Positions 14,748 to 22,189 of a stretch of DNA of 24,268 nucleotides are shown in pieces (the stretch's first letter is position 1; every line of letters begins with the position of its first letter). Below the pieces are notes generated by a model that saw only the letters and a program-made list of their open reading frames with translations, did no database searches and was not told the origin of the DNA. The position numbers were made by a program, and so were the translations under genes. This DNA is from Iamia sp038233335 (GTDB taxonomy: Bacteria > Actinomycetota > Acidimicrobiia > Acidimicrobiales > Iamiaceae): contig JBBSME010000038.1 in the NCBI GenBank assembly GCA_038233335.1, forward strand, positions 1-24,268. The letters run 5' to 3'.

Positions 14748-15371
14748 ATGCCTCTGGACCTTGCCGATCTCGTGCGCCCCGAACGCTGCGCGGTCGTGAC
14801 CTCGGAGATCCAGTCCGGTGTGGTGGGGGAGCGCTCGGCCCTGCCCGAGCTGGCTGCGGCCGCCGGGCCCATGGTGGAGGCGGTGGCCCGACTGTGCGCC
14901 GCGGCCCGGACCGCGGAGGTCGCGGTGGTGCACTGCACCGCCGCTCGCCGGGCCGACGGGCGCGGCTCCAACGCCAACGCACGGCTGTTCGCGGGTGTCC
15001 GCAAGAGCCCGGTGGCGCTGCTGCCCGGGAGCTCGGAGGCGTCGGTCGTGCCCGAGCTGGGCCCCGAGCCGTCCGACCTGGTCCTCAACCGCCTCCACGG
15101 GCTCTCGCCCATGGCCGGGACCGACCTCGACCCGGTCCTGCGGAACCTGGGGGTCACGACCATCGTCGTCACCGGGGTCTCGGTCAACGTGGCCGTCACC
15201 AACCTGGTGATGGACGCGGTCAACCTCGGCTACCAGGTCGTCCTGCCCCGCGATGGCGTCACCGGCATCCCCGCGGACTACGCCGAGTCGATGATCGACG
15301 GCACCCTGGCCCTGCTGGCCACCGTCACGGCGATCGATGACGTGATCGAGGCCTGGGGCGCCGCCCGATGA
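14748..15371 (+). CDS. Isochorismatase-fold protein lacking the usual catalytic triad
   Basis: This 207-residue protein has the fold pattern of cysteine hydrolases (isochorismatase, nicotinamidase): C-A-V-V-T-S-E-I-Q-S-G, A-V-V-H-C-T-A, G-T-D-L-D-P-V-L-R-N-L-G, T-T-I-V-V-T-G-V-S-V-N-V-A-V, and A-V-N-L-G-Y-Q-V-V-L-P-R-D-G-V. The usual Asp is Glu (E20). The usual Lys position falls at N114/R115. The nucleophilic Cys position in the G-V-x-x-x-x-C block is Ala (A149). By family knowledge it should not perform the normal Cys chemistry. It may bind a ligand or use another mechanism. It is the first gene of an operon, and its stop overlaps the ligase start by four bases (ATGA). The ATG at 14748 is favoured by the -10 box and homology. 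Confidence 0.88.
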   Translation: MPLDLADLVRPERCAVVTSEIQSGVVGERSALPELAAAAGPMVEAVARLCAAARTAEVAVVHCTAARRADGRGSNANARLFAGVRKSPVALLPGSSEASVVPELGPEPSDLVLNRLHGLSPMAGTDLDPVLRNLGVTTIVVTGVSVNVAVTNLVMDAVNLGYQVVLPRDGVTGIPADYAESMIDGTLALLATVTAIDDVIEAWGAAR

Positions 15372-16993
15372 CCGACGACGAGATCCGCGCCGATGTCGAG
15401 TGGGGCACCACGCCCTCGCTGGTCCGGGGCGCGGCTGCTCGCCACGGTGACGCCGAAGCGGTGGTCGACGGCGACGTGCGCCTCACCTTCGTCGACCTGT
15501 CGGACCGCGTCGACGGTGCGGCCCGGGCCTTCGTGGCCGCCGGCCTCCAGCCCGGCGATCGAGTGGGGGTCTGGGCCCCCAACTGCTGGGAGTGGGTCGT
15601 CACCCTGCTCGGGGTCCATGCCGCCGGGGGCGTCGTGGTGCCGCTCAACACCCGGTACAAGGGCGGCGAGGCAGCCTGGATCCTCGACCGCAGCCGGGCC
15701 CGGTTCCTGGTGACCGTCGACGGCTTCCTGGGCAACGGCTACGTCGGGATGCTGGCCGGCCAGGAGCTGCCCCACCTGGAGCAGACGATCGTCATCCGCG
15801 ACGAGGCGCCTGCGGGCGCCGTCGGGTGGGACCACTTCCTCGCCTCGGGCGGGCGGTCCGACGATGCCGAGGTCGGTCAGCGGCGCGAGGCCCTCTCCTC
15901 GGACGCTCTGTCCGACATCATCTTCACCTCGGGCACCACCGGGCGGCCCAAGGGCGTCGAGACCACCCACGGCCAGACGTTGCGCACCTTCGGGATCTGG
16001 TCCGACGTCGTGGGCCTCGCCGCCGGCGACCGCTACCTCATCGTCAACCCCTTCTTCCACACCTTCGGGTACAAGGCCGGCATCATCGCCTGCCTGCTGG
16101 CCGGGGCGACCATGGTGCCGGTGCCGGTGTTCGATCCGGAGGCGGTGATGCGCACCATCGATGCCGAGGACATCTCGGTGCTGCCGGGTGCGCCCGCGCT
16201 CTACCAGACCATCCTCAACCACCCCGACCGGCCCTCGATGGACAGCTCCCGCCTCCGCCTGGCCGTCACCGGGGCGGCTCCCGTGCCGGTCAGCCTGGTG
16301 GAACGGATGCGCAACGACCTGGGCTTCGACACCGTGCTCACCGCCTACGGGCTGACCGAGGCCACCGGTGTGGTGTCCATGTGCCGGGCCGACGACGACG
16401 CCGAGACGATCTCCACCACCTCGGGCCGGGCCATCCCCGGGGTGGAGGTCCGCATCGTGGGGGAGGACGGCGCCGAGGCCTCCCGCGGCACGCCGGGGGA
16501 GATCGTCGTCCGCGGCTTCAACGTGATGAAGGGCTACTTCGAGGATCCGGAGAAGACGGCCGAGGCCATCGACCCTGACGGGTGGCTCCACACCGGCGAC
16601 GTCGGGGTGATGGACGAGCGGGGCTACGTCGACATCACCGACCGCACCAAGGACATGTTCATCTGCGGCGGGTTCAACGCCTACCCAGCCGAGATCGAGT
16701 CCATCCTCTCCGAGCACCCGGCGGTGGCCCAGGCCGCGGTGGTCGGCGTGCCCGACGAGCGGATGGGCGAGGTCGGCTTCGCCTGGCTGGTGCCGGCGGC
16801 CGGCGTCGACCCTCCCGACGAGGCCGAGGTGGTGGCCTGGTCGCGCGAGACCATGGCCAACTTCAAGGCCCCCCGCCACGTCCGCTGGACTGAGGCCCTG
16901 CCCCTCAACCCCAGCGGCAAGATCCAGAAGTTCCTCCTCCGCGACGACGCCGTCGCCGCGCTGTCCGCACCACCGACCGGAGACCATCCGTGA
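15368..16993 (+). CDS. FadD3-family acyl-CoA ligase (AMP-forming)
   Basis: This 541-residue adenylate-forming enzyme activates a carboxylic acid to its CoA thioester via an acyl-AMP. The phosphate loop is FTSGTTGRPKG (186-196). The A5 motif is A-Y-G-L-T-E (326-331), the hinge G-W-L-H-T-G-D ends at D411, and the catalytic Lys is K518 in N-P-S-G-K-I-Q-K. The stretch N-P-F-F-H-T-F-G-Y-K-A-G-I and V-L-T-A-Y-G-L-T-E-A resemble mycobacterial FadD3, which activates the HIP acid left after sterol side-chain and ring breakdown. Whether the substrate is the same is inference, and it could instead use another cyclic or medium-chain acid. It is coupled by 4-base overlaps to both neighbours. Confidence 0.93.
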   Translation: MTDDEIRADVEWGTTPSLVRGAAARHGDAEAVVDGDVRLTFVDLSDRVDGAARAFVAAGLQPGDRVGVWAPNCWEWVVTLLGVHAAGGVVVPLNTRYKGGEAAWILDRSRARFLVTVDGFLGNGYVGMLAGQELPHLEQTIVIRDEAPAGAVGWDHFLASGGRSDDAEVGQRREALSSDALSDIIFTSGTTGRPKGVETTHGQTLRTFGIWSDVVGLAAGDRYLIVNPFFHTFGYKAGIIACLLAGATMVPVPVFDPEAVMRTIDAEDISVLPGAPALYQTILNHPDRPSMDSSRLRLAVTGAAPVPVSLVERMRNDLGFDTVLTAYGLTEATGVVSMCRADDDAETISTTSGRAIPGVEVRIVGEDGAEASRGTPGEIVVRGFNVMKGYFEDPEKTAEAIDPDGWLHTGDVGVMDERGYVDITDRTKDMFICGGFNAYPAEIESILSEHPAVAQAAVVGVPDERMGEVGFAWLVPAAGVDPPDEAEVVAWSRETMANFKAPRHVRWTEALPLNPSGKIQKFLLRDDAVAALSAPPTGDHP

Positions 16994-17565
16994 CCCTCGC
17001 CCTGCTGCTCGCCGACATCGCTGACGAGGACCTGGCGTCCTACGGGGCGATCAGCGTCGGACTGCTGATCCTCCGGGTGGTGACGGGGCTCACCATGGCC
17101 GCCCACGGCTACAACAAGTTCTTCGGCGGCGGGAAGATCCCGGGGACGGCGCGGTGGTTCGACTCCATGGGGATGCGCCCGAACGGCAAGGTCCACGCCG
17201 TCCTGGCCGCATCCACCGAGCTGGGCGGGGGTGTGCTCTTCGCGGTCGGGCTCCTCACCCCCCTGGCGGCCGCATCGATCGTGGGCCTCATGGTCGTCGC
17301 CGGATGGACGACCCACCGCAACGAGGGGTTCTTCATCGTCGGAGGGGGCTGGGAGTACAATCTCATCCTGTCCATCATCGCCATCGGGGTGGCCACCATG
17401 GGCCCGGGAGAGATCTCCCTCGACTGGGTGCTGGGCCTGGATCCGGCCTTCGATCCCAACGTCGGCCTGGCCGTCTCGGCCGGCCTCGGGCTGATCGCCG
17501 GGGTGGGCCTGCTGGCGGCCTTCTACCGGCCGCCCGCGCCCGAGCCCTCCGACAGCGAGGCCTGA
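16990..17565 (+). CDS. DoxX-family membrane protein
   Basis: This 191-residue integral membrane protein has the DoxX pattern. A first hydrophobic helix (V-G-L-L-I-L-R-V-V-T-G-L-T) runs into A-A-H-G-Y-N-K-F-F-G-G-G, the family's hallmark loop. It continues with F-D-S-M-G-M, then E-L-G-G-G-V-L-F-A-V-G-L-L-T-P-L-A-A, then two more helices (L-I-L-S-I-I-A-I-G-V-A-T-M and V-G-L-A-V-S-A-G-L-G-L-I-A-G-V). About five membrane segments are predicted by eye. In mycobacteria a DoxX protein works with thiol and superoxide enzymes at the membrane. Here it overlaps the ligase stop by four bases and lies two genes before mycothione reductase. Its precise role is unknown. Confidence 0.88.
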   Translation: MTLALLLADIADEDLASYGAISVGLLILRVVTGLTMAAHGYNKFFGGGKIPGTARWFDSMGMRPNGKVHAVLAASTELGGGVLFAVGLLTPLAAASIVGLMVVAGWTTHRNEGFFIVGGGWEYNLILSIIAIGVATMGPGEISLDWVLGLDPAFDPNVGLAVSAGLGLIAGVGLLAAFYRPPAPEPSDSEA

Positions 17566-17569
17566 GCTG

Positions 17570-18262
17570 GTGGCCGCCGACCGGTCACCCGAGGGCGAGG
17601 AGGCGCCCGCCTCGGAGGAGGAGCTGCGCGCCGCAGACGGTCGGCGCCCCGGCCGTCGCGGTCGGGCCACCCGCCAGCGCCTCCTGGACTGCACCGCGAC
17701 CATGCTCAACAGCAGCTCCTACCGGGAGCTGAAGGTGGTCGACATCGCTCGGGAGGCCGGCACCAGCCCGGCGACCTTCTACCAGTACTTCGCCGACGTC
17801 GAGAGCGCGGTGGTGGTGCTGGCCGAGGAGATGGCGGCCGAAGGTCGGCGCTTCGGCGACCACGTCCGGGCCAGCACCTGGCGGGGGAAGAAGGGCTACG
17901 CCGCATCCGAGGCCCTGGTCGACGAGATCATCGGGTTCTGGGAGGAGCACCGGTCAGTGCTGCGGGTCGTCGACCTGGCCACCGCCGAGGGCGACGGTCG
18001 CTTCGCCAACGTCCGCACCCGCCTCCTCAACGACCTCAACAACGCCCTGGCCCAAATCATCGAGGAGATGCAGGCCAGCGGTCGCGTGCCCACCGATGTC
18101 GAGGCCCAGGCCACCGCCGGGGTGCTGGTGGCCATGCTCGTCCACGTCTCGGCCCATCGGTACGGCTTCGAGTTCTGGGGGGTCCGCACCGCGGATCTGC
18201 GGACGGCCATGGCCCGCATCGTGTTCTGGTCCGTGTCCGGTCAGAAGCCCCCCGCCGGTTGA
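17570..18262 (+). CDS. TetR/AcrR-family transcriptional regulator
   Basis: This 230-residue protein has an N-terminal Arg-rich tail (G-R-R-P-G-R-R-G-R-A-T-R) followed by a TetR helix-turn-helix at about 33-85. Helix 1 is Q-R-L-L-D-C-T-A-T-M-L, the turn helix V-V-D-I-A-R-E-A-G, and the recognition helix T-S-P-A-T-F-Y-Q-Y-F. The C-terminal ligand and dimer domain is all helical and gives no clue to the effector. The gene begins with GTG 4 bases after the DoxX stop and is the last gene of the four-gene operon. It is the natural candidate to bind the paired CTGACG-N3-CGTCAG sites upstream of that operon and of the divergent amidohydrolase, giving autoregulation. This link is inferred from position and site shape. 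Confidence 0.92.
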   Translation: MAADRSPEGEEAPASEEELRAADGRRPGRRGRATRQRLLDCTATMLNSSSYRELKVVDIAREAGTSPATFYQYFADVESAVVVLAEEMAAEGRRFGDHVRASTWRGKKGYAASEALVDEIIGFWEEHRSVLRVVDLATAEGDGRFANVRTRLLNDLNNALAQIIEEMQASGRVPTDVEAQATAGVLVAMLVHVSAHRYGFEFWGVRTADLRTAMARIVFWSVSGQKPPAG

Positions 18263-18311
18263 CCCGGATGACGAGCGCGACGGGACCGCAGGGCGGAAGA
18301 GGCGACCCTCG

Positions 18312-18317
18312 TAGGGT
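18312..18317 (+). promoter_or_regulatory. mtr: Likely -10 box for mycothione reductase
   Basis: TAGGGT lies 47 bases before the GTG at 18365, leaving a leader of about 40 bases with a purine-rich AGAGGGCGAGG ahead of the start. The leader holds a small palindrome, TGATC-T-GATCA (18339-18349), of unknown meaning. Confidence 0.4.
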
Positions 18318-18364
18318 GTTTCCCCTCTTCGGAAGCGTTGATCTGATCAGAGGGCGAGGCCTGC

Positions 18365-19741
18365 GTGCACGACGACCGTGAAGTGACCGAGCTCGACCTG
18401 CTCATCATCGGGGCGGGCACCGGCAACACCATCCTCGGACCCGACTTCGACGACTGGCGGGTCGGCATCGTCGAGCGCGACCTGTTCGGCGGGACCTGCA
18501 TGAACCGGGGCTGCATCCCGACCAAGATGCTCGTCTACACCGCCGACCTGGCCCACCAGGCGGGCGACCTGGGTCGGTTCGGCATCGACGCCGAGGTGCA
18601 CGGGGTGCGCTGGGCCGACGTCGTCGACCGCGTGTTCGACCGCATCGACCCGATCGCCCCCGCCGGCGAGGAGTACCGGGAGGGCCAATCGAACGTCACC
18701 GTCATCCGCGGCGACGGGCGGTTCGTGGCCGACAAGACCATCGAGGTGGACGGGGTCCACTACCGGGCCGACCAGATCGTCCTGGCCGCCGGCGCCCGGC
18801 CCGACATGCCTCTGATCCCCGGCCTCGAGACGGTCCCGTTCGAGACGTCCGACACGATCATGCGGCGTCGTGAGCTACCCGAGCACCTGATAGTGATCGG
18901 CGGCGGCTACGTCGCCTCCGAGCTGGCCCACGTGTTCGGTGCCCTGGGCAGCCGCATCACGATCGTGAACCGCAGCGGGCAACTGCTCCGCCACGAGGAC
19001 GAGGCGGTGAGCCAGCGGTTCACCGAGTGCGTGCAGCGGCGCTTCGAGGTCCTGCTCGACACCGACATCGAGCGCGTGCGGGGCGTTGACGGCGACATCA
19101 CCGTGGACGTCATGGACGGCCACGGTCGGAGGTCGCTGGAGGGCGACGCGCTGCTGGTGGCCACCGGTCGCATCCCGAACGGTGATGAGCTGCAGGTCGT
19201 CAAGACGGGCATCACCCTCGACGGCGCCGGCTACGTGCCGACCGACGAGTTCTACCGGACCGAGGTCGAGGGCATCTGGGCCCTGGGCGACATCACCACC
19301 CCCCTCCAGCTCAAGCACCTCGCCAACGCCCAGGGCCGAGTCGTCGCCCACAACCTCGTCCACCCCGACGACCTGCGCCCGATGCGTGCGACCCACGTGC
19401 CCCACGCCGTGTTCACCCACCCGCAGGTCGCGTCGGTGGGCATCACCGAGCAGGTCCTGCGGGTCGCGGGCCGGGACTACATCACCGCGACCCAAGCCTA
19501 CGGCGATGTGGCCTACGGCTGGGCCATGGAGGAGACCGACGGCTTCGCCAAGCTCATCGCGGATCCCGACAGCCGACTGCTGCTCGGCGCCCACATCATC
19601 GGACCCCACGCCGCCACACTGATCCAACAGCTGATCCAGGGCATGGAGCTGAGCACGACCGTCGACCAGATGGCCCACGATCAGCTCTACATCCACCCTG
19701 CGTTGGGCGAGCTGCTCGAGAACGCCCTCCTGCAGCTCTGA
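18365..19741 (+). CDS. mtr: Mycothione reductase
   Basis: This FAD enzyme of the class I pyridine nucleotide-disulfide reductases uses NADPH to reduce mycothiol disulfide, the actinobacterial counterpart of glutathione reductase. At 458 residues it is full length. The FAD motif is I-I-G-A-G-T-G-N (14-21). The redox-active pair is C45 and C50 in G-G-T-C-M-N-R-G-C-I-P-T-K. The NADPH motif is V-I-G-G-G-Y-V-A-S-E (177-186). The C-terminal acid-base pair is H444 and E449 in H-P-A-L-G-E. The segment V-R-W-A-D-V-V-D-R-V-F-D-R-I-D-P-I-A is characteristic of Mtr over other relatives. GTG at 18365 is preferred, and a GTG at 18385 would remove six residues. The gene follows the TetR gene by 102 bases with its own promoter. 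Confidence 0.95.
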   Translation: MHDDREVTELDLLIIGAGTGNTILGPDFDDWRVGIVERDLFGGTCMNRGCIPTKMLVYTADLAHQAGDLGRFGIDAEVHGVRWADVVDRVFDRIDPIAPAGEEYREGQSNVTVIRGDGRFVADKTIEVDGVHYRADQIVLAAGARPDMPLIPGLETVPFETSDTIMRRRELPEHLIVIGGGYVASELAHVFGALGSRITIVNRSGQLLRHEDEAVSQRFTECVQRRFEVLLDTDIERVRGVDGDITVDVMDGHGRRSLEGDALLVATGRIPNGDELQVVKTGITLDGAGYVPTDEFYRTEVEGIWALGDITTPLQLKHLANAQGRVVAHNLVHPDDLRPMRATHVPHAVFTHPQVASVGITEQVLRVAGRDYITATQAYGDVAYGWAMEETDGFAKLIADPDSRLLLGAHIIGPHAATLIQQLIQGMELSTTVDQMAHDQLYIHPALGELLENALLQL

Positions 19742-19779
19742 TCGCCACGGCTCCCGCAGCCGGGGCGGTCGGGACGCAA

Positions 19780-19793
19780 CTGAACGCGTTCTA
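19780..19793. promoter_or_regulatory. KstR-like palindrome upstream of the LLM oxidoreductase gene
   Basis: The core GAACGCGTTC (19782-19791) is a perfect 10-base palindrome. It matches the actinobacterial KstR consensus TnnAACnnGTTnnA at every fixed position except the first. It lies about 90 bases before the GTG at 19885, too far from that gene's -10 box for simple occlusion, so the assignment is tentative. Confidence 0.35.
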
Positions 19794-19872
19794 CTGCACA
19801 GGTGTCATTGCCCTCCGAGGCGCAGCCGAGGAGAACCCGTAGAGCGTGACCCATCCGCTCAGGCCCCCTGGG

Positions 19873-19878
19873 TAGTGT
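19873..19878 (+). promoter_or_regulatory. -10 box of a leaderless LLM oxidoreductase promoter
   Basis: TAGTGT ends 6 bases before the GTG at 19885 with no ribosome-binding site. This supports that start codon. Confidence 0.45.
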
Positions 19879-19884
19879 CCGGGG

Positions 19885-20847
19885 GTGGCCGCCGTCCTGC
19901 CCTGCGACCGCCTCACCGTCGGCCTCCAGCTGCCGATCCAGGCCCAGAGCACCGTCTTCGTCGAGCCGTGGGAGGCAACGGCGGGCGCCGATGAGCTGCG
20001 GGCCGTGGCCCAGGCCGCCGACGCCGCCGGGTTCGGCTACGTGGCGGTGTGCGACCACGCGGCGGTGCCGATCGACAAGGCCGAGGCCATGGGGGCGGAG
20101 TGGTGGGACACCATCGCCACCCTGTCCTGGTTGGCCGGCCTCACCGAACGGGTCCGCCTGCTGTCCCACGTGTTCGTGCCCGCCTACCGCCACCCGCTGG
20201 CCACCGCCAAGGCCTGGGCCACCCTCGACGTCGTCTCCGGCGGCCGCGCTGTCATGGGTGTCGGTGCCGGCCACGTGGAGGGCGAGTTCGCCGCTCTCGG
20301 CGTGCCCTTCGCCGAACGGGGTGCACTGCTGGACGAGGCGATCGACGCGCTGCGGACCTGCTTCGCCGACGAGGTGCCGACCCTCGAGGGCGAGCGGTGG
20401 CCGGCCGCGGGGCTGGCCCAGCGGCCCCGCTCGCTCCAGGACGGTGGGCCCCCGATCTGGGTGGGCGGGTCGTCGAAGCCCGCCGTCCGCCGGGCGGCGC
20501 AGCGGGGCGACGGCTGGCTGCCCCAGGGCCCCCTGTCGCCCGAGGTGGTCGACCGGCTGCGGGCCGAGATGGTGGCCTGCGGTCGTGAGGGCGAGGCCTT
20601 CGACCTCGGTGCCCTGGCCGGCCCGGTCTACGTCGGCGAGGCCGACTGGGACGTCGGCCCGGGCATCACCGGCCCCGCCGAGAAGGTGGCCCACATCCTG
20701 GCCAAGCTGGCCGGCGTGGGCGCGGTCCAGGTCCAGGTCCGACCCCGGTCCCGTTCCGTCGACGAGCTGGTCGACCAGATCGGTCGCCTCGGCACCGACG
20801 TCCTCCCGTTGCTGGCCGAGGTCCGTCCCCGGCCGTTGTTCGGCTAG
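19885..20847 (+). CDS. LLM-class (luciferase-like) oxidoreductase, probably F420-dependent
   Basis: This 320-residue TIM-barrel protein belongs to the luciferase-like superfamily. In actinobacteria, members with this layout usually use coenzyme F420, though FMN cannot be excluded from sequence alone. Typical blocks are G-F-G-Y-V-A-V-C-D-H near the start, then T-L-S-W-L-A-G-L-T-E-R-V-R-L and Y-R-H-P-L-A-T-A-K. Next come T-L-D-V-V-S-G-G-R-A-V-M-G-V-G-A-G-H and P-P-I-W-V-G-G-S-S-K-P-A-V-R-R-A-A, with R-G-D-G-W-L-P. The substrate is unknown. It leads a forward series with two SDR dehydrogenases and an EthD-like protein, so it probably catalyses a redox step in a shared catabolic route. Confidence 0.9.
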   Translation: MAAVLPCDRLTVGLQLPIQAQSTVFVEPWEATAGADELRAVAQAADAAGFGYVAVCDHAAVPIDKAEAMGAEWWDTIATLSWLAGLTERVRLLSHVFVPAYRHPLATAKAWATLDVVSGGRAVMGVGAGHVEGEFAALGVPFAERGALLDEAIDALRTCFADEVPTLEGERWPAAGLAQRPRSLQDGGPPIWVGGSSKPAVRRAAQRGDGWLPQGPLSPEVVDRLRAEMVACGREGEAFDLGALAGPVYVGEADWDVGPGITGPAEKVAHILAKLAGVGAVQVQVRPRSRSVDELVDQIGRLGTDVLPLLAEVRPRPLFG

Positions 20848-20935
20848 CGATGGCCGCCGCGTCCCACGGGAGCTGCGCCGGTCGCCGTGCCCCTACCGTG
20901 TCCACCCCATCCGTCTCCCCCTCTGAGGTCCTCTC

Positions 20936-21715
20936 GTGCTCTTCGACGGCAAGGTCGCCATCGTCTCCGGCTCCGGCCCCGGACTGGGCAAGGAGGTGGC
21001 CCTGGGCCTGGCCCGGGAGGGGGCCGACGTGGTGGTCGGCGCCCGCCGGGCCGACGGCGTGGCCAAGGTGGCGGCCAAGATCGAGGCCCTGGGACGGCGG
21101 GCGCTGCCGGTCACCTGCGACGTCACCGACCCCGATGCCTGTCAGGCCCTGGTCGACCAGACGGTGGCCGAGCTGGGCGGGGTCGACATCCTGGTGGCCA
21201 ACGCCTACCACGACGGCGACTTCAGTCCCGTGCTCCACGCCGACCTCGAGACGTGGCGCACCACGATCGACGTCAACCTGTTCGGTGCCGTGCACATGAC
21301 CCGCGCCGTGGCCTCGCCCATGAAGGCGCGGGGCGGCGGTCGCATCGTGATGGTCAACACCATGTCGACCGAGCGGATCCAGCCCGGGTTCGGGATCTAC
21401 GCGGCATCCAAGGCCGCTCTCAAGTCGATCACCCGCACGCTGGCCCAGGAGCTCGGACCCGACGGCATCCGGGTCAACGGGGTGCACCCGGGCTACATCT
21501 GGGGCCCTTCGGTCGAGTGGTTCTTCAAGCAGCAGGCCGAGGAGCGCGGCATCACCCCCGAGGACGTGTACGCCGAGGTCGCGGCCGAGACGGCCCTGGG
21601 CTACATCCCCGACGCCGCCGAGATCGCCGGTGCGGTGCTCCTCCTCGCATCCGACCTGGGCCGGTCCATCACCGGCCAGGCCCTGGGGGCCAACGCCGGC
21701 CAGTGGTTCCACTGA
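20936..21715 (+). CDS. SDR-family oxidoreductase
   Basis: This 259-residue classical short-chain dehydrogenase binds NAD(P) through G-S-G-P-G-L-G-K near the N-terminus. It has the catalytic Y155-x3-K159 in I-Y-A-A-S-K. The usual N-N-A-G is replaced by V-A-N-A-Y-H, and the Ser region reads V-N-T-M-S-T-E. The tail has the family's L-L-A-S-D-L-G-R-S-I-T-G-Q-A-L block. The start is GTG with GAGG (20925-20928) as ribosome-binding site, and a TACCGT -10 candidate lies at 20894-20899. It follows the LLM oxidoreductase by 88 bases. The substrate is probably a secondary alcohol or ketone but cannot be specified. Confidence 0.92.
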   Translation: MLFDGKVAIVSGSGPGLGKEVALGLAREGADVVVGARRADGVAKVAAKIEALGRRALPVTCDVTDPDACQALVDQTVAELGGVDILVANAYHDGDFSPVLHADLETWRTTIDVNLFGAVHMTRAVASPMKARGGGRIVMVNTMSTERIQPGFGIYAASKAALKSITRTLAQELGPDGIRVNGVHPGYIWGPSVEWFFKQQAEERGITPEDVYAEVAAETALGYIPDAAEIAGAVLLLASDLGRSITGQALGANAGQWFH

Positions 21716-21756
21716 TGCCCCGGTGCGTTGCGCCGATCGTGGAGTAGGCCGGATCC

Positions 21757-21810
21757 ATGGACGCTGCCGATGGCACCGCCACCTTCTCCGACCCCGTCCC
21801 CGGCCTCTGA
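21757..21810 (+). other. Possible 17-codon leader ORF ahead of the EthD-like gene
   Basis: An ATG at 21757, 6 bases after a TAGGCC box, opens a 17-codon frame (M-D-A-A-D-G-T-A-T-F-S-D-P-V-P-G-L). It ends in TGA at 21808-21810, overlapping the GAGG of the next ribosome-binding site. A translated leader could couple to the downstream start. With no conserved motif this remains weak. Confidence 0.25.
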
Positions 21811-21820
21811 GGAACCTCTT

Positions 21821-22189
21821 GTGATCACCCTCCACGCCCTGCTCGTCCGCCGCTCGGACCTGACCCACCAGGAGTTCCTCGACCACTGGCACGGGACCCA
21901 CGGTCCACTCATCCGCGACACCCCCGGTCTGGCTCAGCACCTGATCGCCTACACCCAGCACCCGCTGACGGCGTCGGCGTCGGGGCTGGGCCTGGACGGC
22001 TTCGACGGCATCACCGTGCAGACCTTCGCCGACTGGGACGCCTTCCTCGCCTTCGCGTCCGGTCCGGACGCCCATCTCATGAACGACGACATGGCCAGCT
22101 TCCTCGACGTCGAGGGCCTGCGGGTGACCCTCACCGAGGACCCGGTGGCGGTGATCGGCCCGCTCACCTCCGGGGCCGGCCAACCGTGA
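21821..22189 (+). CDS. EthD-domain (dimeric alpha/beta-barrel) protein
   Basis: This 122-residue protein has an EthD-type ferredoxin-like fold. It reads L-H-A-L-L-V-R-R-S-D-L-T-H-Q-E-F-L-D-H-W-H-G-T-H-G, a signature with the F-x-x-x-W-x-x-x-H pattern, followed by a strand near Q-H-L-I-A-Y-T-Q and G-I-T-V-Q-T-F-A-D-W-D-A-F-L-A-F. EthD-like proteins accompany oxidative degradation genes and may act in small-ring or ether catabolism. Their chemistry is poorly known. The frame is open upstream, but the GTG at 21821 with GAGG 10-13 bases ahead begins exactly at homology. The stop overlaps the next SDR start (GTGA). Confidence 0.85.
   Translation: MITLHALLVRRSDLTHQEFLDHWHGTHGPLIRDTPGLAQHLIAYTQHPLTASASGLGLDGFDGITVQTFADWDAFLAFASGPDAHLMNDDMASFLDVEGLRVTLTEDPVAVIGPLTSGAGQP

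Noticed and set aside
15278..16987. A 569-codon reverse open frame opposite the FadD3-like ligase
   Set aside because: It is antisense to an intact enzyme with all motifs and has no recognisable domain.
18339..18349. TGATC-T-GATCA palindrome in the mtr leader as an operator
   Set aside because: It is short, single copy and has no partner site, so it is noted only within the promoter entry.
20666..22183. A 505-codon reverse open frame opposite the SDR and EthD genes
   Set aside because: It is antisense to coupled real genes and of low complexity.
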